Shown here: positions 1 to 8,251 of the stretch, in pieces
Layout: each line of letters opens with the position of its first letter
Position numbering within the stretch: the first letter of the stretch is position 1
Assembly: GCA_963850915.1 (NCBI GenBank)
Contig: CAWKND010000012.1
Coordinates: 247,703-311,702 of the forward strand
Source of the DNA: CAVTWH01 sp963850915
Lineage (GTDB): Bacteria; Actinomycetota; Actinomycetes; Mycobacteriales; Micromonosporaceae
DNA length: 64,000 nucleotides
Direction: 5' to 3'
Program-made: the position numbers and the translations under genes
The notes under the pieces: model-generated
The model's database searches: none
What the model saw: only the letters and a program-made list of their open reading frames with translations
What the model was told of the DNA's origin: nothing

Positions 1-30
1 ACTTCCGGCGCTTTCGTCGCGATCATGAGC
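1..30. repeat. partial copy of a dispersed hairpin repeat
   Basis: The first bases contain TCGTCGCGATCATGAGC. This matches one arm of the large hairpins at 2583-2645 and 53205-53271. Only the end of the element is inside the window, so the stem cannot be shown here. Confidence 0.4.
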
Positions 31-46
31 GCCGCCGGCGCCCGGG

Positions 47-151
47 TCAGGCGCGGGTACGCAGGGCGCCGACGACCGTGACGACGAGCAGCGTGAAGCC
101 GAGCAGGAACAGTCCGACACCGGCCGTGACAACGAGCAGCATGCTGTCCAA
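47..151 (-). CDS. small single-pass membrane protein, hypothetical
   Basis: This is a short reading frame of 34 codons from a TTG at 151, or 31 codons from the ATG at 142. The product is almost entirely one hydrophobic helix, beginning MLLVVTAGVGLFLLG and ending with a basic tail (LRTRA). A GAGGAG ribosome-binding site lies about six bases before the TTG, which favours the longer form. The ATG is the more conservative choice. No family is recognised. Small one-helix proteins of this kind are common in actinobacteria and are usually unannotated. It is weakly supported because it is so short. Confidence 0.4.
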   Translation of the reverse strand: MDSMLLVVTAGVGLFLLGFTLLVVTVVGALRTRA

Positions 152-298
152 CGGGTACTCCTCGGGGTAACGGGGGGTAACTCTTTCCGAGGAGACTAGC
201 CATGAGCTGCGGATACTCCGCCAGCATCAACTACGTACGGTGACTTGACTCACGTGCACGGGTAGCCAGGCGGCGCATCCGCCCCACCCGTGACACCG

Positions 299-1537
299 TC
301 AGCCGGAGGTCACCTTCAGGGCGGTGCGCCCGCCGACGCCGCCGCCGGGCAGGGCGATCGAGGAGAAGTGCGACTGGACCCGGGAGTCGGTCGGGTCGTC
401 GGCCGGCGTCCAGTGGATGTCCAGCCGCTCGTAGACGGTGTTGCGCCGGGCCGGGATGCGGTCGGCGGTACGGATCATCTCGACCAGTTCGGTGAGCTTG
501 GAGCGGTGCTTGGCGCCGGCACTGGAGATCACGTTCTCCTCCAGCATGATCGAGCCCAGGTCGTCGACGCCCATGTGCAGGCTGACCTGCCCGGCGTCCT
601 TGCCCGTTGTCAGCCACGAGGACTGCAGGTGCGGGATGTTGTCGAAGAACAGCCGGGCCACCGCGATGAAGCGCAGATATTCCAGGGTGGTCGCCTGGGT
701 ACGCCCCTTGAGGTGGTTGTTCTCCGGCTGGTACGTCCACGGGATGAACGAGCGGAAGCCGCCGATCGCCGGGTCCTCGACACCGGCGTAGCCCCGCGAC
801 ACGGCGAGGTCCTGCACGTCACGGATCATCCGGATGTGCTCGATGCGCTCGGCGTTGGTCTCGCCGGTACCCATCATCATGGTGGCCGTCGACGAAACGC
901 CGAGCCGGTGCGCGACCGCCATCACCTCCAGCCAGCGGGCGCCCGACTCCTTCAGCGGGGCGATCGCCTGGCGCGGCCGGTCGGGCAGCATCTCCGCGCC
1001 GGCGCCGGCGATCGAGTCCAGGCCGGCGGCTTTGATCCGGGTGACCGCCTCCTCGATCGAGACGCCGGAGACCTTGTGCATGTGCAGGATCTCGCTCGGG
1101 CCGATGGAGTGGATCACCAGCTGGGGGTACGCCTGCTTGACGGTGCTGAACAGCTCCTCGTAGTACTCCACGCCGTAGTCGGGGTGGTGGCCGCCCTGCA
1201 GCATCACCTGGGTGGCGCCGAGGTCGACGGCCTCCCCACAGCGGCGCAGGATCTCCTCCATCGAGTGCGACCAGCCCTCGGCGTGCTTCGGCGCCCGGTA
1301 GAAGGCACAGAACTTGCACGCGGTCACGCACACGTTCGTGTAGTTGATGTTGCGGTCGATGATGTACGTGACGATGTTGTCCGGGTACCGGCGGCGGCGT
1401 ACCGCGTCGGCCGCCTCGCCGAGCGCGTGGAACGGCGCCTCGGTGTAGAGCAGCAGCGCCTCCTCCGGGCTGATCCGCCCACCGTCGGCGGCCCGCTGCA
1501 GGATCTCGGCTGTCTCCACGCTGCTGTTGTCCGTCAC
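299..1537 (-). CDS. mqnC: cyclic dehypoxanthine futalosine synthase MqnC
   Basis: This is a 412-residue radical SAM enzyme of the futalosine route to menaquinone. It converts dehypoxanthine futalosine to the cyclic form in the cytoplasm. The CxxxCxxC cluster motif that holds the 4Fe-4S cluster is at Cys70, Cys74 and Cys77 (CVTACKFC). It is followed by the family hallmarks GGHHPDYG, AGAEML and a C-terminal SLHMGVDDLG. The related enzyme MqnE is encoded separately at 27962-29131, and the two are told apart by their N-terminal and glycine-rich motifs. The gene stands alone and is divergent from an aldo/keto reductase, with only 80 bp between the start codons. Length is normal for the family. Confidence 0.93.
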   Translation of the reverse strand: MTDNSSVETAEILQRAADGGRISPEEALLLYTEAPFHALGEAADAVRRRRYPDNIVTYIIDRNINYTNVCVTACKFCAFYRAPKHAEGWSHSMEEILRRCGEAVDLGATQVMLQGGHHPDYGVEYYEELFSTVKQAYPQLVIHSIGPSEILHMHKVSGVSIEEAVTRIKAAGLDSIAGAGAEMLPDRPRQAIAPLKESGARWLEVMAVAHRLGVSSTATMMMGTGETNAERIEHIRMIRDVQDLAVSRGYAGVEDPAIGGFRSFIPWTYQPENNHLKGRTQATTLEYLRFIAVARLFFDNIPHLQSSWLTTGKDAGQVSLHMGVDDLGSIMLEENVISSAGAKHRSKLTELVEMIRTADRIPARRNTVYERLDIHWTPADDPTDSRVQSHFSSIALPGGGVGGRTALKVTSG

Positions 1538-1617
1538 ACCTGCGAGGGTACCCAGCGACCCGGGTCACAGCGCACCGGTGGCCATCCGTGGCGTACGGCC
1601 GCATAAATTAGTGAGCT

Positions 1618-2571
1618 ATGGCAACGAACATGCGCTACCGCCGGCTCGGCAAGTCCGGCCTGGTCGTCTCGGTCATCGGAATCGGCTGCAACCAGTTCCA
1701 CCGCAAGATCGACGTCGCGGGTACCCGCGCGGTCGTGGACGCGGCACTGGATCATGGGATCAACTTCTTCGACACCGCCGACATCTACGGCGCGGAGCCC
1801 GGCGGCTCCGAGGCGCTGCTCGGCGAGGCACTGGTCGGGCGGCGCGACGAGGTGGTCGTGGCCACCAAGTTCGGCGGGGACATGCAGGGCACCAACGGAC
1901 CCGACCGGGGGGCGCGCGGTTCGCGGGGGTACATCGCCCGGGCGGTCGAGGCCTCGCTGCGCCGGCTGCGCACCGACTACATCGACCTCTATCAGATCCA
2001 CACCCCGGATCCGGCGACGCCGATCGAGGAGACCCTGGCCGCGCTGGATGATCTGGTACGCGCCGGCAAGGTCCGCTACCTCGGCCACTCCAACTTCTCC
2101 GGGTACCAGACGGCAGACGCGGCGTGGACAGCGAAGTTCAGCGGGGGTACCCCGTTCGTCAGCGCGCAGAACGAGTACAGCCTGCTGCACCGGAAGGTGG
2201 AGACCGAGCTGGTACCCGCCCTGGAGCACTACGGCCTCGGCCTGCTGCCGTTCTTCCCGCTCGCCAGTGGTCTGCTCACCGGCAAGTACCGCCGTGGCGA
2301 AGCTGCTCCGGCCGGCGCCCGGATGGCTGACGAACGGTACGCCCGCCGGCTGGCCGAGGCGCCCTGGGACACCATCGAGGCGCTGCAGTCCTTCGCCGAC
2401 AAGCGCGAACTGTCCCTGCTCGATGTCGCGATCGGCGGGCTGGCCGCCAAGCCGACCGTGGCCAGCGTCATCGCCGGTGCCACCAGCCCCGAGCAGGTGG
2501 CCGCGAACGCGGCGGCCGGCTCCTGGATCCCCACCCCCGAGGACATCGCCGAGCTGTCCGACATCCACTGA
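1618..2571 (+). CDS. aldo/keto reductase
   Basis: This 317-residue (alpha/beta)8-barrel NADPH-dependent oxidoreductase belongs to the YajO/Tas-like actinobacterial group. The catalytic tetrad is visible as Asp52 and Tyr57 in FFDTADIYG, Lys84 in ATKFG and His128 in YQIHTPD. The substrate cannot be predicted. There is no Shine-Dalgarno sequence before the ATG. A TAAATT box lies about nine bases upstream (1604-1609), so transcription may start at or next to the start codon, giving a leaderless mRNA. The gene is monocistronic and ends at a long hairpin shared with the convergent rskA gene. Confidence 0.88.
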   Translation: MATNMRYRRLGKSGLVVSVIGIGCNQFHRKIDVAGTRAVVDAALDHGINFFDTADIYGAEPGGSEALLGEALVGRRDEVVVATKFGGDMQGTNGPDRGARGSRGYIARAVEASLRRLRTDYIDLYQIHTPDPATPIEETLAALDDLVRAGKVRYLGHSNFSGYQTADAAWTAKFSGGTPFVSAQNEYSLLHRKVETELVPALEHYGLGLLPFFPLASGLLTGKYRRGEAAPAGARMADERYARRLAEAPWDTIEALQSFADKRELSLLDVAIGGLAAKPTVASVIAGATSPEQVAANAAAGSWIPTPEDIAELSDIH

Positions 2572-2582
2572 CGCATCGCTCA

Positions 2583-2645
2583 TGATCGCGACGAGATCGG
2601 CGGGAGTGAAGTCTGACTGCACTCCTGCCGATCTGATCGCGATCA
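2583..2645. terminator. long hairpin between convergent genes (dispersed repeat copy)
   Basis: Two 26-base arms, 2583-2608 and 2620-2645, are complementary at 23 positions around an 11-base loop. They lie between the stop codons of the aldo/keto reductase (+) and rskA (-). There is no T-tract. Position and symmetry suggest a two-way terminator. The arms share sequence (GATCGCGA, GCCGATCT) with the element at 53205-53271, so this is a repeat family. Confidence 0.7.
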
Positions 2646-2652
2646 CACCCGA

Positions 2653-3381
2653 CTACAGCGTCACCGAGGCGACTACGGGCAGCTGTGGCTGGCCGGTGGT
2701 CGAGCCACCGGCCTTCTCGTGACTGACCGCGATTCCGGTGACTCCCACCAGGTCAGGGATGAGCCGGGCGCCGCCACGGGACCCGGCCGCGAGTACCCCG
2801 GCTGAGGTAGCCGTGCTGCCGTGCAGGGTCCAGAGCTGGTACGCGCCGGAGTCACCGGGCACGGCCAGCGCACCGAGCAGGGCGACGCCCCTACCCAGCC
2901 GGGCGGAGGTGACCACGGTCAGCTGGCCGCCGCCGCTCGCGGGTACCGAGCTGGTCCGCGCGTCGGGTGCGGCGAGGACAGCAGTGATCGCATCAGCCTC
3001 GGCAGAGTGCTGCTGTGCCACCCGTACCCGATGCTCGGCGACGGCGAACGTGGCACCCGCCGCACCACCCGCGATGACCACGACGGCGGCCGCCGCGGCC
3101 AGCCACCGTCGTGGCCGACCGGCGCTCCCCACCGACCCGCGTACCGCCGGCCCCACCTGCACCGTCCGCCGCACCTGCGCCAGCACCTCGGCTCGTACCC
3201 GGGACGGCGGCGCGACCGCGACCGGGTCGGCCAGCCGGGCGGCCGTGGCCCGCAACTCGGCTGCCTCCACCGCACACGACCCGCAGCCGGCCAGGTGCCG
3301 CTCGAACGCGACCCGTTCGGTGTCCGACAGCGCGTCCAGGGCGTACGCCCCGACCAGCGTGTGGGTCTCCTCGGCGCTCAT
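2653..3381 (-). CDS. rskA: anti-sigma-K factor RskA
   Basis: This 242-residue single-pass membrane anti-sigma factor would hold SigK inactive at the membrane. The N-terminal zinc-type anti-sigma domain shows the H-x3-C-x2-C motif (His29, Cys33, Cys36 in HLAGCGSC). A basic stretch and one membrane helix follow at about residues 90-115 (WLAAAAAVVVIAGGAAGATFAV). The extracytoplasmic C-terminal part resembles the RskA domain. The start ATG overlaps the sigK stop codon by four bases, so the two are translationally coupled. In mycobacteria RskA is released by regulated proteolysis. The trigger cannot be read from this sequence. Confidence 0.9.
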   Translation of the reverse strand: MSAEETHTLVGAYALDALSDTERVAFERHLAGCGSCAVEAAELRATAARLADPVAVAPPSRVRAEVLAQVRRTVQVGPAVRGSVGSAGRPRRWLAAAAAVVVIAGGAAGATFAVAEHRVRVAQQHSAEADAITAVLAAPDARTSSVPASGGGQLTVVTSARLGRGVALLGALAVPGDSGAYQLWTLHGSTATSAGVLAAGSRGGARLIPDLVGVTGIAVSHEKAGGSTTGQPQLPVVASVTL

Positions 3382-3998
3382 GCTGTGCTCACCCCCAGGC
3401 AGTCCCGCAGCCGGATCAGCGCGTCGCGCATCCGGGTCTTGATGGTGGGCAGCGGCGCGTCGAGCAGCTCGGCGACCTCGCGGTAGGTGTGGCCGCCGTA
3501 GTAGGCGAGCGTCACGGCTTCGCGCTGCAGCTCGGTGAGGCGTGCCAGGCAGCGGCGTACCTGCTGGGCTGCGAGTTTGTCGGTGACCTGCTCGACAACC
3601 GAGTCGTAGGGCACCTCCTCGGTGGCCACCCGGCGCTCCCGCGCGGTACCAGCCTGCTCGGCGCGTACCCGGTCGACGGCGCGCCGGTGGGTGATGGTGA
3701 ACAGCCAGTTGATCGCCGAGCCACGGGTCCGGTCGAAGCGGGCGGCGGTCCGCCAGACGTCCACCATCACCTCCTGGGTGATCTCCTCGGCCATCCCCGG
3801 GTCGCGGACCACCCGCAGGGCCAGGCCGTGCACCCGCGCCGCGGTGGCGTCGTAGAGGGACGCGAAGGCCGCCTCGTCACCCCGGGCGGTGCGGCGCAGC
3901 AGTTCGTCGGCGTCCGGCAGACCCGGCGGTACCACCGCCAGGTGCCGTTCGCGTGCCGGCTCGCCGGCCATCCGTACCCCCTCGTGCCGGTTCGCCAA
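3378..3998 (-). CDS. sigK: ECF RNA polymerase sigma factor SigK
   Basis: This 206-residue group IV sigma factor has region 2 at about residues 30-100 (TQEVMVDVWRTAARFD, then SAINWLFTITHRRAVDRVR). Region 4 is C-terminal with a helix-turn-helix (LAYYGGHTYREVAELLDAP, then PTIKTRMRDALIRLRDCL). It is coupled to rskA by a four-base overlap and is divergent from a fasciclin lipoprotein. The same arrangement surrounds sigK in mycobacteria, where SigK drives the mpt83 and mpt70 fasciclin genes. An alternative start at the internal Met10 (MAGEPARER) would shorten the protein slightly. An upstream SigK-like promoter suggests autoregulation. Confidence 0.9.
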   Translation of the reverse strand: MANRHEGVRMAGEPARERHLAVVPPGLPDADELLRRTARGDEAAFASLYDATAARVHGLALRVVRDPGMAEEITQEVMVDVWRTAARFDRTRGSAINWLFTITHRRAVDRVRAEQAGTARERRVATEEVPYDSVVEQVTDKLAAQQVRRCLARLTELQREAVTLAYYGGHTYREVAELLDAPLPTIKTRMRDALIRLRDCLGVSTA

Positions 3999-4036
3999 CC
4001 CGCTGCGAATACGGGCCTGGCTCCGGCTCCCTGGTA

Positions 4037-4063
4037 CTTCGTCACCCGGACCGAACCGGATTG
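4037..4063 (-). promoter_or_regulatory. candidate SigK-type promoter of sigK
   Basis: Read on the minus strand, CAATCC (4063-4058) and ACGAAG (4042-4037) are separated by 15 bases, pointing into sigK. They resemble the CCATCC/CCGAA-type elements known for mycobacterial SigK promoters and have the same spacing as the plus-strand pair at 4068-4094. Confidence 0.5.
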
Positions 4064-4067
4064 GTAC

Positions 4068-4094
4068 CCATCCGCACCGCGCGTGCCTCCGAAG
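4068..4094 (+). promoter_or_regulatory. candidate SigK-type promoter of the fasciclin operon
   Basis: CCATCC at 4068-4073 and CCGAAG at 4089-4094 are separated by 15 bases, about 40 bases before the fasciclin start codon. The -35 word is identical to the one described for mycobacterial SigK promoters (family knowledge). The match was found by eye. Confidence 0.6.
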
Positions 4095-4134
4095 CCCTGG
4101 CGCTCAACAACATCGCCACTTATCTGGAGGACCC

Positions 4135-4764
4135 ATGCGAAGCCGTACCATTCTCGCTTTTACCACGGCAGCGGTACTCGGTACCGCCGCACTCGCGGGG
4201 TGCTCATCCTCGGACAAGTCCAGCACGGACGGCTCCTCGACGCCGGCGACCTCGGCGGCACCGAGTGCCTCGGCGATGGCCGCCGGGCAGCAGTTCGGTG
4301 CCGGCTGCGCGGCTGTCCCCACCGACCCGGCCAACGCTGGCAGCTTCGACGCCATGGCCAAGGTACCGGTGGCCACCGCCGCGTCCGGCAACCCGGTGCT
4401 CTCCACCCTGGTCACCGCCGTCACCAAGGCGGGACTCGGCGACTCACTGAACAGCTCGCCGCACCTGACCGTGTTCGCGCCGTCCAACGACGCGTTCGCC
4501 AAGGTACCGGCGGACCAGCTCAACGCGCTGCTGGCCGACAAGGACCAGCTGACCAAGGTGCTCACCTACCACGTGGTACCCGAGCAGCTCAGCCCCGACC
4601 AGCTCGCGGGTACGCACAAGACGCTGGAGGGCGCCGACCTGACCGTGACCGGCTCGGGCGACAACTTCACCGTGGACGGTAAGTCGATGGTGATCTGCGG
4701 CAACGTGCAGACCGCCAACGCGACGGTGTACATCGTCGACTCCGTCCTGATGCCGACCAGCTGA
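4135..4764 (+). CDS. fasciclin-domain lipoprotein (MPT83/MPT70-like)
   Basis: This 209-residue exported lipoprotein has a signal peptide ending in the lipobox LAGC (cleavage before Cys23). A Ser/Thr/Ala-rich linker is followed by one FAS1 domain, with the H1 motif LTVFAPSNDAFA and the YHVVPEQL motif. FAS1 domains mediate surface adhesion. The mycobacterial homologues MPT83 and MPT70 are SigK-dependent antigens. The ATG was chosen because a GGAGG sits four bases upstream and a lipoprotein signal follows directly. The next gene starts ten bases after the stop, so it probably shares this transcript and the SigK-like promoter upstream. Confidence 0.9.
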   Translation: MRSRTILAFTTAAVLGTAALAGCSSSDKSSTDGSSTPATSAAPSASAMAAGQQFGAGCAAVPTDPANAGSFDAMAKVPVATAASGNPVLSTLVTAVTKAGLGDSLNSSPHLTVFAPSNDAFAKVPADQLNALLADKDQLTKVLTYHVVPEQLSPDQLAGTHKTLEGADLTVTGSGDNFTVDGKSMVICGNVQTANATVYIVDSVLMPTS

Positions 4765-4774
4765 GGACGGGGCG

Positions 4775-5365
4775 ATGCGGGTACCGAAGGTACTGGGCCG
4801 GCTCGCCGGGGACGCCGTGCGTGGCGTACTCGCGGGCGCGGCGGGAGTCGCGACGGCACAGCTCGTGGCCGGGCTGGTACGCCCCGAGGCCGGTCCCCTG
4901 GTGACGGTCGGCGGGACCGTCGTCGACGCCACTCCCACGCCGCTGAAGGAGTACGCGGTCCGCACCTTCGGTACCGACGACAAGCTCGTGCTCCTGCTCA
5001 GCATCGGGGCGGGACTTGTCGCCTTCGCCGCCGCCGTCGGGATCCTGGCGGGCCGGCGGCGGCGGCTCGGGATGGTCGCGGCGGGACTCTTCGGCGTCCT
5101 CGGGGTCGCCGCCGCGCTGTCCCGGCCTACCGCCCAGGCACTGGACACGCTGCCCGCCCTGGTCGGCGGGGCGGTTGCCGTGGTCGTACTCGGACTGCTG
5201 TTCCGCCCCGGTCCGGTGTCCGCCCGCTCCCCGAGCCGGCCGTCGAGGGGGCGGCCGGCTCCGGGGCAGCGGACGGGGTGGGCGCCAGCCGGCGGCGGGC
5301 GCTGGCAACCGGGGGGTTGGTCGCGCTGGGTTCGCTGGTCGCCGCCTCCGGTGGGTACGCCCTGA
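4775..5365 (+). CDS. membrane N-terminal half of a molybdopterin oxidoreductase (frameshifted)
   Basis: The first ~150 residues form a four-helix membrane domain: GVLAGAAGVATAQLVAGLV, LVLLLSIGAGLVAFAAAVG, MVAAGLFGVLGVAAALS and ALVGGAVAVVVLGLLF. After residue ~150 the frame turns into Arg/Pro/Trp-rich sequence. The expected continuation (PLPEPAVEGAAG...RRRALATGG) is in the next frame, which runs into the ORF at 5278. Restoring one base near 5222-5228 joins the two into a ~518-residue protein, the usual architecture of actinobacterial membrane-bound sulfite-oxidase-type enzymes. I treat 4775-6330 as one gene carrying a single-base deletion. The reading of this ORF beyond about 5225 is not expected to be real protein. 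Confidence 0.75.
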   Translation: MRVPKVLGRLAGDAVRGVLAGAAGVATAQLVAGLVRPEAGPLVTVGGTVVDATPTPLKEYAVRTFGTDDKLVLLLSIGAGLVAFAAAVGILAGRRRRLGMVAAGLFGVLGVAAALSRPTAQALDTLPALVGGAVAVVVLGLLFRPGPVSARSPSRPSRGRPAPGQRTGWAPAGGGRWQPGGWSRWVRWSPPPVGTP

Positions 5366-6330
5366 CCCGGGCCCGTACTGCCTCCGCCGACAAGCTGCGC
5401 GCCGGGGTGCGGCTACCCAAGGCGACGTTCCCGGCCGGGGTACGCAACACCGGCGCCGGCTTCTACACGGCGAACTCCGACTTCTACCGGGTGGACACCG
5501 CGCTCACCGTGCCGCGGGTCGACCCCGACCAGTGGGAGCTGCGTATCCACGGGATGGTCGACCACCCGTACTCGATGAGCTTCGCGCAGCTGCAGGCGCG
5601 CCCGGCGGTCGAACGCGACATCACGCTCAACTGCGTCTCCAACGAGGTGGGCGGCCCGTACGTCGGTACCGCCCGGTGGCTGGGTGCCGCGCTCGCCCCG
5701 CTGCTGCGGCAGGCCGGCCTCCGCTCCGGCGCCGACCAGGTGGTGGCCCGCTCGGTGGACGGGATGACCATCGGTACCCCGCTGGCCACCGTGCTGGACG
5801 GCCGGGACGTGTTGCTGGTGTACGGGATGAACAGCGAGCCGCTGCCACTGGCGCACGGGTTCCCGGTACGGATGCTGACGCCGGGGCTGTACGGGTATGT
5901 CGGCGCGTGCAAGTGGATCGTGGACCTGGAGATCACCACCTTCGCCGCGTACGACCCTTACTGGGTGAAGCGCAAGTGGGCCGCCGTGGCGCCGGTCAAG
6001 ACCGCCTCGCGGATCGACCGGCCGGCCGCGTTCGGGAAGGTGGCCGCCGGTAGCGCCGTGGTCGCCGGGGTGGCCTGGGCCCAGCACCGGGGCATCAAAC
6101 TCGTCGAGGTCCAGGTCGACGACGGCGCCTGGCGACCGGCGAGCATCGCGTCCACTGCCTCGCAGGACACCTGGGTGCAGTGGACGTACCCCTGGCAGGC
6201 CACGGCCGGCAGCCACCAGCTACGGGTACGGGCCACGGACGGGACCGGCACGGTGCAGACGCAGCAGCGTGCGACCCCGTTTCCCAACGGCGCGAGCGGC
6301 TGGCACTCGGTCGCGGTCACGGTGTCCTGA
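5278..6330 (+). CDS. sulfite-oxidase-type molybdopterin oxidoreductase, catalytic half
   Basis: This 350-residue part starts with a fifth hydrophobic helix that also looks like a twin-arginine-type region (SRRRALATGGLVALGSLVAASGG). The oxidoreductase molybdopterin domain follows, with the cofactor-ligand cysteine in ITLNCVSNEVGG and the motifs LLVYGMNSEPLPLAHGFPVR and YGYVGACKWIVDLE. The C-terminal dimerisation domain (KLVEVQVDDGAWRPA) is of sulfite oxidase type. The active site should face the cell exterior. The substrate is unknown. The frame is open upstream of the GTG at 5278, so this is the C-terminal part of the gene beginning at 4775, cut off by a frameshift, and not an independent start. 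Confidence 0.82.
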   Translation: MGASRRRALATGGLVALGSLVAASGGYALTRARTASADKLRAGVRLPKATFPAGVRNTGAGFYTANSDFYRVDTALTVPRVDPDQWELRIHGMVDHPYSMSFAQLQARPAVERDITLNCVSNEVGGPYVGTARWLGAALAPLLRQAGLRSGADQVVARSVDGMTIGTPLATVLDGRDVLLVYGMNSEPLPLAHGFPVRMLTPGLYGYVGACKWIVDLEITTFAAYDPYWVKRKWAAVAPVKTASRIDRPAAFGKVAAGSAVVAGVAWAQHRGIKLVEVQVDDGAWRPASIASTASQDTWVQWTYPWQATAGSHQLRVRATDGTGTVQTQQRATPFPNGASGWHSVAVTVS

Positions 6331-6353
6331 TGTTCACCCACCTGATCGGCGAG

Positions 6354-7076
6354 CTAATCGAGGTCGTAATCCAGTTCGTACTCGGGCTGGTCGGTGTCCC
6401 CGTCGCGGTGGTTACGCACCACCATCCAGACGAGCAGCCCACCACCGACAAGCAGCAGGAGTACCCCACCGACGGGTACCCACAACGGGAACCCGAGGTT
6501 CGTGGACTTGGTGCCGCCGACAGCGAGGGGCGAGTCGGTGGCGGACCCGTCGCCCACCGGCCCGTCTGCCGGAGTGGTCGCCGCGTCCGACGGCGCGATC
6601 GACACGATCGGGGCGATCGATGGAGCCCCGGTGGTCGCGGAGGGCCGCGGGGTCGGGGGCCGGGTCGTCTTCACCGGCGCCGGTGACGCGCTCGGCGCGG
6701 GGAGCACGTTGATGGCTTTGGTCAGCACATCCTGGTGCTGACTCTGCAGCCGGACACCGAGCGAGTGCAGGAAAACTGGCAGCGGCTCGACCGATCCCAT
6801 CACCGCGAACACCGCCACGCAGTGGCCGGGGTTGGCGTTACCTGCCGCTTTGGGCTTGGTCGACTGCCGGAAAGTCTTGGCGATCGACAGATCGGCAACC
6901 TCGGCCGCGCAGCCCGTTCCGGGATACGTCCAGGTCACCGTGAAGTTCTGATTGGCGTAAACCTGGGGGGGACTGTCCAACTTGCCGTAATCGGGCGCCG
7001 CCGACGCTGCCGTGGCTACGGCAGGGCTCAGCAGGAAGCCCAGCAGCACGGCCGCTATCAGGGAAGATCGACGCAC
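6354..7076 (-). CDS. secreted protein with C-terminal membrane anchor, hypothetical
   Basis: This ~240-residue exported protein has an N-terminal signal peptide (VRRSSLIAAVLLGFLLSPA, cleavage after TAASA). An extracellular domain with two cysteines (GTGCAAEV and GHCVAV) comes next, then a Pro/Thr/Ser-rich stalk. A membrane helix (WVPVGGVLLLLVGGGLLVW) and an acidic cytoplasmic tail end the protein. The GTG at 7076 was chosen because AGGA lies seven bases upstream and the signal peptide follows at once. The open frame extends upstream but lacks sense. No enzymatic motif is seen. A surface or adhesion role is a guess from the architecture. Confidence 0.75.
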   Translation of the reverse strand: MRRSSLIAAVLLGFLLSPAVATAASAAPDYGKLDSPPQVYANQNFTVTWTYPGTGCAAEVADLSIAKTFRQSTKPKAAGNANPGHCVAVFAVMGSVEPLPVFLHSLGVRLQSQHQDVLTKAINVLPAPSASPAPVKTTRPPTPRPSATTGAPSIAPIVSIAPSDAATTPADGPVGDGSATDSPLAVGGTKSTNLGFPLWVPVGGVLLLLVGGGLLVWMVVRNHRDGDTDQPEYELDYDLD

Positions 7077-7141
7077 GCAAACATCCTGGCGAACTCCGGG
7101 ACCCGGGCAGATCCGCCGATCGGCCGGGATGTCGGGACCGG

Positions 7142-8251
7142 TCAGGCGTCGTAGTCGACCGTTATCTCGTCGGTCGTGGGGCTGGATTGGCAGGTCAGGA
7201 CGTACCCGGCGGCCACGTCGGCGGGCTCCAGGGCGTAGTTGCGGGCCATCGTGACCGCCCCGGTCACCACCTTCGCCCGGCAGGTCGAGCACACCCCGCC
7301 CTTGCACGCGAAGGGCAGTTCCGGCCGGATACGCAGGGCGGCGTCGAGTACCCGCTCGGCACGCCCCATCGGGAAGCTCGACGCCCGCCCGTCCAGCAGG
7401 ATCGTCGCCTGTACCTCCCCCGCGTCCCCGGCCACGACCGGCGCGACCGGAGCGGCGGGCGCCTCGGCCACGTGGAACAGCTCGGTGTGTACCGAAGTGT
7501 CCGGTACCCCGCGCCCACCCAGTACGTCACGCGCGTCCACCACCATGCCGTACGGGCCGCACAGGAACCACTCGTCCACGGTTGCCGGATCGAGCAGCGA
7601 GTCCAACAGCAGCCCCAGTCGCGCGGCGTCCAGCCGGCCGGAGAGCAGCGGCGCCTCCTGCGGCTCGCGGGACAGTACGTGCACCAGGTGCAGCCGGTCG
7701 GGGTAGCGGTCCTTCAGGTCGGCCAGCTCCTCGGCGAACATCACCGACCGGGCGTACCTGTTGCCGAAGAGCAGCGTGAAGCGTGAACCGGGCTCGGTCG
7801 CCAGCGCCGTGGCGACCAGCGAGAGTACCGGCGTGATCCCCGACCCGGCGACCACGGCGGCGTAGTGACGCGCCCGACCGGGCTCGAAGTCGGTGCTGAA
7901 ATGGCCCAGTGGAGCCAGCACCTGCACCGTGTCACCGGGGTGCAGCGAGCTGGCGGCGAAGGCCGAGAACGCGCCGCCCGGGATCTGCTTCACGCCGATC
8001 CGCAAGCGCCCGCGCTCGGCGAGGTCGGTCGGCGTGGAACAGATCGAGTACGAGCGCCGGACATCCTCACCGTCGGCGAACCGGCGTACCGTCAGGTGCT
8101 GGCCGGCCCGGAACGCGAAGTGCTCGCGCAGGTCTTGCGGTACCAGGAAAACAACGGCCAGCGCGTCCTCGGTCAGCCGGTCGACGGCGGCCACGGACAG
8201 CTCGTGGAAGTGCGGGCGGCGGCGTACCGGCTCGCGGATCGTCACGCTCAC
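7142..8251 (-). CDS. paaE: phenylacetyl-CoA epoxidase reductase subunit PaaE
   Basis: This 369-residue reductase passes electrons from NAD(P)H to the PaaAC diiron oxygenase. The ferredoxin-reductase FAD domain (RRSYSICSTP) and NAD domain (AGSGITPVLSLV; FLCGPYGMV) are followed by a C-terminal plant-type 2Fe-2S domain. Its cluster cysteines are in CKGGVCSTC and the later TCQ. The GTG start at 8251 overlaps the paaD stop (GTGA). It is the last gene of the paaABCDE operon. The open frame continues upstream antisense to paaD and is ignored. Confidence 0.93.
   Translation of the reverse strand: MSVTIREPVRRRPHFHELSVAAVDRLTEDALAVVFLVPQDLREHFAFRAGQHLTVRRFADGEDVRRSYSICSTPTDLAERGRLRIGVKQIPGGAFSAFAASSLHPGDTVQVLAPLGHFSTDFEPGRARHYAAVVAGSGITPVLSLVATALATEPGSRFTLLFGNRYARSVMFAEELADLKDRYPDRLHLVHVLSREPQEAPLLSGRLDAARLGLLLDSLLDPATVDEWFLCGPYGMVVDARDVLGGRGVPDTSVHTELFHVAEAPAAPVAPVVAGDAGEVQATILLDGRASSFPMGRAERVLDAALRIRPELPFACKGGVCSTCRAKVVTGAVTMARNYALEPADVAAGYVLTCQSSPTTDEITVDYDA

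Noticed and set aside
290..1606. A 438-codon plus-strand frame opposite mqnC
   Set aside because: It is a shadow of the radical SAM gene, as shown by the intact cluster motif on the minus strand.
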